Source of the DNA: Marisa cornuarietis
Lineage: Eukaryota > Mollusca > Gastropoda > Architaenioglossa > Ampullariidae
Length of the DNA: 64,000 nucleotides
Assembly: GCA_004794655.1 (NCBI GenBank)
Contig: SMMW01000042.1
Location: 3,396,501-3,460,500, forward strand
Reading direction: 5' to 3'
Each line of letters opens with the position of its first letter. Position 1 is the stretch's first letter. Position numbers and translations under genes: made by a program. This document shows, in pieces, positions 27,074 to 38,695 of the stretch. The notes below the pieces were generated by a model. That model did not search any database, had not been told where the DNA came from, and was given only the letters and a program-made list of their open reading frames with translations.

Positions 27074-30000
27074 TGCGTGCGTGGACGTTTGCGTGCTTGT
27101 TCGTCTGCAGTGAAAACACAGTGCACCTCCACAAACTGCAGCCATGGTTGTCTGATGGTCAAAACCACAGAAACATGTTTCTGCCCACAAGGTTATCAGC
27201 TGGCAGCTGATAAGTTAAACTGTGAAGGTCAGTTGACGATTTCGTCTCCGTTAATGATCCCTTAGTCCTAAAAAAAAATTCTCGTTTTATCTCTTTAGCT
27301 TGCCTAAACATGAAATTAGGGTACACCACTAGTTTCATTGTTTACAATCCTAGACAGTTATTTTTTCCGTGATCATGACAAGTGAACTTTGAATTCCTGC
27401 TCCATGATCATTTAAAACTTCGACTGATGTTAAGTCGAGATGTTGGGTAACAGAACAGTTCGGTGATAATCCTGTAAATGTTATTTTTCAGACACAAACG
27501 AATGCCTGAGCAATCCATGTATTAAAGGCAACTGCACGAACCTAAACGGTTCATTTTCCTGCAGCTGTACTTCGGGTACCTATTTGCTGCCGGACAACGT
27601 TACATGTCAAAGTCAGTCCTTTACCAAAGTTTTTTTCTGGAAAGAATTATTATTTTGTCAGTTAGACAGTTAGTCGGTTTTTATTTCTCTGCATTTTCTG
27701 TGGCAGAAATTTAACGAACGTTTCGACCTTTAGATAAGAAATAGTCTTTTAGAAGAATAAGCAGCTATTTCATTTCTAATTCAAAGACACATAAATGTTT
27801 GTACAAGTTCTGTTTAAAAAAACGGTTTTATAAATTATTCTCGGCTTAGTTGTAAGCTATTGCTGGTGGTCGAGCCTATAGCATTAACTCTTTACACGTT
27901 ACCTGAACGCGTAGTTGAGTTTTAGTAAGCTGAGCAAGAGACTGTGTTCAGTAAAGGGTTATTGTAATCTTCCTGTGTCCTCCACTTAGCATGTCCGAAA
28001 GACCGACATGGAGAAAACTGCGCATCCCCCTGCGGGTGCAACGCCACCAGTACTGACAGCTGTGATCCAGTCTTTGGCACTTGCACGTGCAAGCCGGGGT
28101 GGACCGGAAAGAACTGTGAGAATGACGTGGACGAGTGTGTGCCTGGCAAGTGTAGCTTCATGGGTAATAATGCAACTTGCGAAAACACCCCGGGCTCCTA
28201 CAGATGTGCGTGCAGCGACGGCTTCTTTACATACTCCAACAGCTGCATTGGTAAGCACTTACAGTTTTCGTGTTTTTTTCTGTGTACTGATAGTCCGATT
28301 TCATTGCCTTTCTTTGCATCTCCCTTTGTTTGTTTCTTTGTTTCTTTGTTTGTTTGTTTCTTTGTTTGTTTCTTTCTTGTTGTTTTTTTCTGCGTTCATT
28401 CGTTTCTTTTGTTTAGTTAGGACATGAGTTAATTGCAATGCATTGGCAGTCATATTTCGCTCCATAGCATCTTTCTTATTGGCTAACTGAAACACTTTTC
28501 GTCAGCAACACAAGCGCAACTCTTAATGTCGTGTGGTTCTTGCAGCATGTGATACAATTCACTACGGAAGGGAGTGCACCAAAGAATGTGCATGCGAAAG
28601 AGGAAACACAGTGGACTGCGATGATGTCACTGGCAAGTGTACGTGTTCCAAGTACTGGACTGGCGGCAACTGTTCACAAGACATAAATGAGTGTAACAGC
28701 ACAGACACCTGCCGAGCAGACGCAAACGAGGTGTGCCGGAATTTTGAAGGTGGTTTTTCTTGTGACTGCCTTAGTGGCTACGCGCGACCGTCACCTGGAG
28801 ACAACTGCACAGGTGAGAGAAAAGCTCACGAGTCAACTATCATGTCATCTAATGTTATCCCGTTACTTTAAAAATTTGTCCAGAGAAATGTCTCCCAAGA
28901 AAGTCTTATCGTGAAGGGTTTAAGTAGAAACAAGATGCTAAGACAAATGACGAGAAAAAGAAAATGTAGAAAATTAAGAACTGTAAGAACATTCTTAAGT
29001 TAACATTTTACTTGGAGGTAATAATGCAAACGTTAAAGTCAATGATAACATAGTCATGGGACATGAGAGTGACATCAGTGAGGACTTCATTGGTTGCTGT
29101 CGACATTTTATCAACAGACATCAACGAGTGTTTATACGTCGGCCTCAACACTTGTAACAGAACCAGTCAAGACTGTGACAACTATCCCGGGGGCTTCAAC
29201 TGCAGCTGCAAGTCAGGCTCTTACATGACTGGTCAGACATGTACAGGTGAGTAGCATGACAGGATCGATTACTCAAATACCTCATTATGTTCCCAGAAAA
29301 ATCATAAAGTGGTTGTTAACGATTTACAATTTCTTTTAAAAAATTTTTGTTGAGTCATTAAAGCATGGGTCATTTGAATGGCCCTTCTTTTTTATTCAAA
29401 AAACAGTGCCCACGTCTCTACCATGACTCAAAGAATTCTTTTCAATCTTGCCTTATAAACTGCTAAGGCTCAAAGGAATGAAAAAAAATAATCAGGTCTG
29501 CAATCTGATTACAGTCTGTTCGGCCTTCAAGTTCGGGTTAGGCTGCTCTTCCAACTGCCTATGTGACCTCAACAACAGTCAGTCGTGCGATCCATCTACT
29601 GGCAGCTGTATATGCAAGAAGGGATGGATGGGAACAAAATGTGATATCGACATTGACGAATGCCAAACCCATCCATGTGTTAATGGAACTTGCACAAACC
29701 TAAATGGTTCATTCTCGTGCAGCTGTAGTCCGGGTAGTGCTCTCCAGATTGACAACGTCACATGTGTAGGTGAGTATAGCTGAAAAAAGCTCTTCTTGAA
29801 GGAAAATCTTACATCTTAAGATATAAATATAAAGTTCTGTCGACCTACTTGTAGTTTTTAAATCACAATAGAAATATTTTGAAAAAAATTACACGTTTTC
29901 ATCACGTGTAAAGGTGGACTGCTGTCTGCCGAGACCAACGCTGAGCCTCTTGCGAAGTCCTCCGCTGTTAGTCTCAGCGAGTTTAAACAATTAATCTGAC

Positions 30001-32365
30001 TAAGCAGGAAACTTTGTAAACACCAGCCTCCTTCTAGTAGTTAAACTGAAACGTGGTTAAACCGGAAGCTTTGTCTGAACCAGCCTCGTTCTATGACTTA
30101 ACTGAAAAAAATCGTGTGCAAGCAGTCCAGTAATACAAGTCCGTGATCCAACTTTTGATTGCTGTCATTCAGGATGCTCACATTTCAAGTACGGGTCAGA
30201 CTGTTCTTCACACTGTACATGTGATGACATCAACACCCAGACGTGCAATCCGGTTACGGGCAACTGCACATGCAGACAGGGATGGACAGGTGCAAACTGT
30301 GACGCCGACATGAACGAATGTTCTAACCATCCATGTGTTAACGGCACCTGTACAAACCTCAATGGTTCATACGCGTGCACCTGTAGCTCTGGTAGTTTCC
30401 TTCGACCTGACAACGTCACCTGTGAAGGTAAGAGCAATGTAGTCACATGTCAAGGTCAGTTCAACCCGACATCGACGAGCATTTTCGGGAAAATAACTTC
30501 TTTTCATTCAATTAATTTAAATTATATAAGTCTTTTGTGAAATATGTAAACGTCTGCTTTACTAAGTTATCGGTACAATTGCTTATAATATTTGTACTAA
30601 TGTTGTTGTCACTTGTTTAATAACAAATAAAATCTGACACACAGAATCTCTGGAACGCCAAAAAACGAAAGAGCTGTCATTTTATGCCAAAATATTTGAT
30701 TACACTTTTTTCTAGCCTGCTCACCCTTCAAGTATGGGTCAAACTGTGCATCCAACTGCACGTGTTTAGCAAGTCAGACGGCCACCTGCGACCCAGTTAA
30801 CGGCACATGCACGTGTAAGACAGGTTGGACAGGTGTCAACTGTGAAAGGGATGTCGATGAATGTCAGCTGACAGCCTGTAGTAACGTGTCCAACACCTAC
30901 TGTAACAACACAGACGGGTCTTACAGCTGCCTGTGTAAAGATGGTTTCTTCAATTCTTCTGGTCAATGCTCGCGTAAGTATAATTTCTTCATAATTCTCT
31001 GTCTTCATCATTGTCTTTTTGTCTCTTAATGCTACAGAAACATGGCCTCCGTTTCCTTCACAGATTTTTGTCTTATGTCTGCAGCTTTCATTTCTAAGAA
31101 CTTTTTTGGATTTGTCTACTCGTTGTTGTACACACGGCATTCCGACTGTGTTTCCATGTAGGAAATTAAACAATATTTTTTATTTTGACGAATATTTGGC
31201 TTAAGGTTATACACTCATAACGACTGGGTAACATTGCTCATATGGCCACGTAGCAAAGGCAACATTACAGAAGTAACTTAATTTAATTGTATCATCAGTT
31301 TAATTTGAAACTGGTCAGTCACTCCACGTCATACTTTCACTGTACAGAATGTCTACAAGGTACATTTGGAAAAGACTGCTCCTCTAACTGCACGTGCAAC
31401 GTTAACAAGTCTGTTGGCTGCAACCCGGTTAATGGCAGCTGCACGTGTAAGACAGGTTGGACAGGTGTCAACTGTGAGAGGGATGTCGATGAATGTCAGC
31501 TGACCGCCTGTAGTAACATGTCCAACACCAACTGTAACAACACAGACGGGTCTTACAGCTGCCTGTGTAAAGACGGCTTCTTCAATTCTTCTGGTCAATG
31601 CTTGCGTAAGTATATTTTCTTCATCATTGTCTCTTCGTCATTCTCTTTTTGTCTTATCATTCTCTTTCTGTCTTTTACTGTCACGAAAACGTCTGTCTGC
31701 AGCTTTTATTTCTCAGAACTTTTTTTTTGGTTTATTTGTATCTGTTATTGTGCACACGACATTACGACTGTGTTTCCATGTAGGTAAGGTAAACATCATC
31801 GGGTTGCTTCTTTTTTTTTGCGAATATTTGGCTTAAGGTTATACGCATATACTCATAACTACTGGGTACCTTCGCTTATATGGCCACGTAGCAAAGGCAT
31901 TATTACAGAAGTGGCTTTATTTAATTGTATCATCAGTTTTATTTGAAACTGGTCAGTCATTTCACTTTACACATTCACTTTCCAGAATGTCTACAAGGCA
32001 CGTTTGGGAAAGACTGCTCCTCTAACTGCACGTGTAACGTTAACAAGTCTCTTGGCTGCGACCCGGTTAATGGCAGCTGCACGTGCAAGCCGGGATGGAC
32101 CGGACCCGTCTGCAACGATGACTTCAATGAATGTGCATACAGCTCTTGCACAAACATCAGCAACTCCTGGTGTAGCAACACAGTTGGCTCCTTCAAGTGC
32201 ATATGCAATGACGGTTATACTAACAACTCCAGCCAGTGTCTGGGTAAGCGCCTTATCGCTTCGTGTTTATATTTATTTGTAACTTTGTCACGTTCACAAG
32301 TAATTGCTAAATCTGTTCATTTTACACTAGTTACCTAATGGTCACGTAAACACATTCTCACCAAG

Positions 32366-32403
<38 letters not shown>

Positions 32404-34720
32404 CTTTCTGACTGTGTGGTTGTCTGTGTAGCAAAAACTCAGTGCACGACCAAGAACTGTAGCCATGGATGCACAATTAACAATGGGACAGAGGAGTGTT
32501 ACTGCTATCCTGGCTACACTCTGCGCTCAGATGAAATAAACTGCATGGGTAAGTGACAACCATTGGGACTTTGTTCATCAGCTGTGTCCATCAAACTATA
32601 TACTTTTGAAATGTATAGTTGAAGAAACATGCTCATAACTGGTGCACGGCCCATTGCAGACACTGATGAATGTCAAAGCAGTCCATGTGTAAACGGCAAT
32701 TGCACAAACCTCAACAATTCCTTCTCGTGTAGCTGCAGTGCAGGGAGTGTACTTAAGGCTGATAACGTTACGTGTCAAAGTAAGTTTATACAGATCACAA
32801 ACTGTATTGGCTTCTACATCTTTCTTTCTTCTTTTCTTGAATTCAATGTAAACTTTGTGTTTTTTAATAAGTCATCATCATCATCATCATCGTCATCGAA
32901 CTGTATTTTTAAACGAATTTTCATCAAGATTTGTACAACCGCATTGTAAGCTTTCTGCAAGCTTTTAGAGAAGATAAATCACCTCTTCAATTTTTCCGAA
33001 TTTAATCAAAGTTGGGAATGGTTGTTAGCTATCCTCATTAACTCTAACGTAGCTCTTTATTTTTAAAATGCTTCTTGTCATTAAAATGGAAACAGAATTT
33101 TAAGAACAAAATAAAATAATGTTATTTACTAAACAAAAAAAAGTAGCCTCGTCTTTTCACGGAGGTTATAAGGACACAACTTTTAGACAGATTGCTGGAG
33201 GCGAATAGGCGCGGTGTGAATGAACTGAATCTCCCATGTAAAACTTTCTGAGGTCTGGGCAGTGTCCGTGGTTCGAGCTCAGGCGAGGCGGAGATTAAGT
33301 GTGGTGATAACAAAAAGAACAGGGTTTATGGAGTGCTTCATTAGAACTTCAAAGCAAGAAATCCCTCGCCACGTAGATGTATTTCCTTTTTTAGCCCTAC
33401 AGCAGTGTGAAATGGCCTGGCTAGACTGAAAACATTGTTTGACATTTGCCCTTGCTTAAAGTTGCTGTTGACATTTGCTGTTGTTATCAACTGCTATTTG
33501 TTGGCACTAAATGTTGGCATAGTACAGTTTTATTGACAAAACCTACTGTGTAGATGCGTTTGTTTTGTGATGTTTTCTATTCTTCCACAAAGGAAGAAAA
33601 GGCTTTACTGTGCCCTCAAAAGTATGTGTTGTAGGCAGATCTTATTTTGCTAGAAAAAGAAATATAAACCAACAGAGTACGCTTTATCTTTGCTTTTGAT
33701 AACCAATAAACCGGTATCGGTGCTTTAGACTGTGGATACATGCAAGCTGATTTTGCTAAAATTTATTAATATTTGTTTTCTAGCTTGCCCAGACTTCAAG
33801 TATGGGGCAAATTGTTCGTCCAGCTGCACGTGTAAATCCAGCAACACTAACAGTTGCAATGCAGTCAACGGCACCTGCACGTGCAGCAGAGGCTGGACAG
33901 GTGTCAACTGTGATACCGACATCGACGAATGCCAGCTGAAGGCTTGTGACAATGTGTCCAACAGTGTCTGCAATAACACAGTTGGGTCTTACACCTGTCC
34001 TTGTAAAGACGACTACTCTAAGAAATCCTCTGGCCACTGTTTGCGTAAGCATTTACAAGCCACCTGCTCCCTGGTAAAGTCAGTCAGTCTGTTTGAAAAG
34101 CCTTGTGTTTGATGATTTTTTTAAAATCAGTCCTTGTGACCTAATCATCAATTATCAACCTCGTCTTTGAGGTAGCTATTTACTACTTGGTCAGGAAAGT
34201 GTTTACAAAAGGTCAGCTAGAGTTTGTTTTGACTTTTTATTTTCTCACGTGTTTGCTGAGACATACTATTTCACATCCATGTGTCTGTGTGCAGTGCCAG
34301 TCCAGAGCTACCCTGTTACAGCAGTCTTCTCATTTGACGAAACATACGATTTGTCTGACAACACGTCTGCCCAATACATTAATTTGAATAAGATAATCCG
34401 TGAAGCTGTGAGCTGATTTTGAAATTATTTTATATAAAATATAACTGTATGCGCTAGTTTGTAATCTTTGACTTTGAGGAATAGTGTTGGAAGGAGACTG
34501 AGAGAAAGATGGGAGAAAAAGCAGACCGTTAACATAAGAAACAGATCTAATCACGTGGCCTTTTAGTGATAAATTCGATTTATCTCCATAATACAGGAAA
34601 TATATAGATATATATATTCAAATATGTTACACTTTGCTCTTCCCTCTTTCCCAGACACACAGACACACAGGCGCACAAGCACACACTCACACAAACACAC
34701 TTTTTCCTTTTCTCTCACTG

Positions 34721-34772
<52 letters not shown>

Positions 34773-36334
34773 ACACATACACACACATACACATACACAC
34801 ACCAAAATCGCTGCTGTTTTCTTAAAAAAAACCGACACGACTCGTTCCACTTTTTTAACAACTGCTTCACTTTGTTCCGGTCACAGCTCGTTGCCTTCTG
34901 GAACTCTACTACAACTGCATTCAATGATTATGTCATCACCCGCTTAAGGTCAGTATCAGATTCTTATTGTCTTATCCTTTATTTAGTTTCCCTCTGTTTT
35001 CTCCCTCCCCTCACCCCCATGCACAAACGCACAAATACAGACACGCCTGCACGCACGCACTCGTACACATGCACGCTCTCTCCACGAACTCACGCACTCA
35101 CACAACTGTTAAGTCCGGCTACTTGGATTTATCATTACGATATTTCCCTTCTCACAACACACAGCTACATGAGCTTCCTATCCAATTGCGAAATATCAAA
35201 GGACCTATTAACCTGACACAACGTCGAGTATATGTAATTTCTACATGTCAACCACATTTTAAAAAAAAAGATTGCCACACCTAGACAAATATTCGACGAT
35301 AAGTACCTTCACATTGAAACTAAACACCATCGTCATGCAGTTACAGGGGGTGGACAAGACCTTTTTTGTCAGTTCTCAAACATTTCATCGCTTCCCTCTT
35401 TTCTTTCCTCCAGCGTCGGCAGCGTCAAGGCGGAGGGTATCCTGTATATGGACCCGAATCTGCTGAAATCTGCTGATAACTGGGCCAGCCAGACAGATGG
35501 ATATGCTGCCAGGGCGATCGAAGACCTGGCCAACAAAGACAGCCTGCCTGTCAACAACAGTCTCGTACCCTTGAAGGAAGTCCTGTATAACAACTCCATA
35601 GGTAAGAAAAGTCGACAAGGATCAAGAACTGCTATGGACGTTGCTCGTAGTTATCGTTTCCAGAACTGTTGAGCGATTGTCATTTTATTTTATGACAGCA
35701 TTTCGCTTAATCGACACAAAGGCATGACATACCTCATTGTGGACATGATAACTATAGTGAAGCTGTCATTTGGGAATTTGTTCTTTCTTCGTTGTACTGG
35801 CATCGACCTGCTGACGCGTTTTTGTCTGGAGAAGATTTGTTTAGAATCAGGGTTTATCTTGTCAACGTCTTATTTCAGTGGATTTACACTGCTTCTCTTC
35901 CTATAGTTCATGAACTCATGATGGTTTTTCAAAGAAACATTCCACAGACTACCCTATCAACAAAAGCAAATGTTTCTCAACATTGTATCAGTCAGATACA
36001 AATAAAACAAAAGAGTAATCTGTCACATTTTCACGATGCGTCTTAACTAGGAAACCAGAACCCGTCAACGATATGTTATTGTTTACCTTACCTAGACAAT
36101 TGTGATTTTTGTTACAGTCCATAAACAACAAGAAGTCTGCGATACCTTTTACATGATCCACAGCTGCAGTGATTCCTACGCATGTGAGGTGATAGACAAC
36201 ATACCTCGATGCAGGTGAGATGTTTTCTTTAAATTTCTGTTGATTTAAGCCCTTTGTCTGATGCATTCAGAAATACGTTGTGTGTGTGTGTGTGTGTGTT
36301 TCTTTCTTACTGTGTGTGTGTGTGTTTCTTTCTG

Positions 36335-36394
<60 letters not shown>

Positions 36395-38641
36395 CGTGTG
36401 TCTTATCTAAGCGAGATCATGTTGTGGTTAACGGTGTCAAAGTTACTGGGTCACGTGACTGAGTGGAGTGCGGTACAGGTCTGTGAGTGCTGTGGGTTGA
36501 CTAAAAAGATTAGAGAGGGTGATTCAGTTCACATTATAGTTAGTTTGTGATTAGTGAGACTTGGTGTGTAGCTTACAGAAACTGGAAATCGAACAGCTGT
36601 TTTTGCAGCGGCTTACTTGTAAAATCCCTGAAGATCCCTTTCATTTGATCCATGTTCATACCGTCATGCATTTGGCGTCCTCTGTGTGCAGTCCGGTGAA
36701 CACTAGCGACACCTACAAGCTTGTTATCGGTCTCAGCGTGGGCATCCCTCTCTTCGTCATCCTTGTCGTCGCCATCGGGGTCATCGTTTTCCTCTGCCTG
36801 AGGCGGCGCCGGCGGAAAGCACACAGTATACCGTCAGACGCGTCGGATGAGTAAGTGTGCCGCCGTTAGAAGTTTGGAGGGGATAAAGTTAGAGCAGGGA
36901 AATCTCCAGTGCTTGGGTTTGATGCACAATTTTTTTTATGCAAGCGTCTGCAGATCTGCGAGGAGTGCATTAATCATTATTGAAGATATGCCTTAACTTG
37001 AGGAGGGCCTTCATTATTATTGAGGTGTTGAGGGAATACATTGACACTGCTAAGATATAAATGTATAAATTTAAATATTTATCTGATTGTATGGGTTATA
37101 GCTATAGGTTATGCAAACAAAATTTGCGCCTGAAATAATAAAGAAAGAAACCATGAATGGATGCGCTGAAGAAGCATTAATATTCGCAATTTGTTCATTC
37201 TTGAGATTGTGGTGGTTAGGAAACTGCAATGGCTGCTGTTAGAATTCTGTGCACAACTTTTTCCAGCTTCCACAGTATCTTTGCTAGCCGGTTGGCTCCC
37301 AAAGGCAGCTGGGGGGCCGCGAACAGGATGTCTATGTACACGCCAGACAACCTCTCGATAGCCACCAGTCAGACCAGCGGCCAGGACAAGTTGTTTAAGA
37401 GAGTCCAGCTCCGGCGACCCTCGGACTTTGCAGCTTCTCCCTGGTACGACAACGTCCGTCCAGGTCAGTGCTACTTGCCATGCGTCCGACAGATACCAAC
37501 ATTTGCACAGGTGTCTTTAGGTGGATAGAGATCTACCGCGTTCCTCCTGCCCTTATATAGAAAGAGAAAATCTGCCTAATGTGCATTGACATTCAGAAGT
37601 AAACGTTATTTTTGGATATAAATGTGCTGATAATATCTCAAGAGAAAAACCGTTTGAAACTAAAATTTAATCAGCGTTGACTTAGCGCATACGTTAACGA
37701 AAGGGGGTATGTATTGGTGCCACGCCTCAGTACTGAGGCTTGCTCAATCACCTGAGTGAGTCACCAGTCTCTTGGAAACGTCACTTGACCCCAAGCTTAT
37801 GGTGAGATCACCGACATCTTCCCTATTGAGATGAACACTCACGCCCATGTTGCCTGGAGCTAATAAAAAACAAAATCAGTTTTCGTGTCTATTTCGTCTT
37901 AAGAACAATCAAGTTTTGTTTGTTTTGTTGGTTGTTGTTTTTTGTTTTGTTTTTGTTTTTTGTTTTGTTTTTGTTTTTTGCTTTGTTTTCCTTTTGCTTT
38001 GCTTTTGCTTTTTAAAAATGTTATTTTCGTTTTCTTTTTTTTGTTTTTTAGGGATAGTCTGTAATTGTATATTTACATAAAAAATTCTGCTCCAGATTCT
38101 CATCTGTCTTGAAGCGTAGCCTCAACTAAAATCATGTTTATGATGTTTGTTTTCACAGAGGGTGCATATGTGGGAGACAGCGACAGAGCAGAAGCATCCA
38201 CGTTCTCTTGGGAATACATGTTCCATCTCCTGGAGCCTCATCGAGAGGTAAGCACATGGCGGTGCAGACAGTAGGTTGACGGTAAACATATGGCCCACGT
38301 TAATAATGAGTGCAGGAGTGCATCAATCGTAGACAGCGGGCTGATAATCTTTTGTAAATCTTAGTCCTGATCCTAAAAAAATATATAGTCCGCTGGGGAA
38401 GTGCACCACAAAACAGAGATAGTTTGCAGATTTAGCTCGGGTAAGAGAGTCTTACTCTGGATTCCATCTCAAAGCAGCTTTGTGACAACAGCTACATAGC
38501 GACATCCATTATCAGTAGAAGAAAATAGTTTTATTTTTACATCCATTTCCATAAAATATTTTTTGAATCCATTGCCAGACACGGAAATCAAAACCTTTAC
38601 AATTTCTCTTTTTCTGTCTCTCTCTCTCTAACGCACAACAA

Positions 38642-38695
<54 letters not shown>

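Noticed and set aside
29990..30115. Two diverged units of about 55 bp (actgaaac-tggttaaa type), also hinted at 1-60
   Set aside because: Similarity is too low by eye to claim a repeat family.
33200..33320. GGTTCGAGCTC resembling a pol III B box, possible second SINE
   Set aside because: No matching A box at the right distance and no tail seen.
34563..34850. Long VCVCVC or HTHTHT open frames over CA repeats (also in copy B and elsewhere)
   Set aside because: They are translations of microsatellites.
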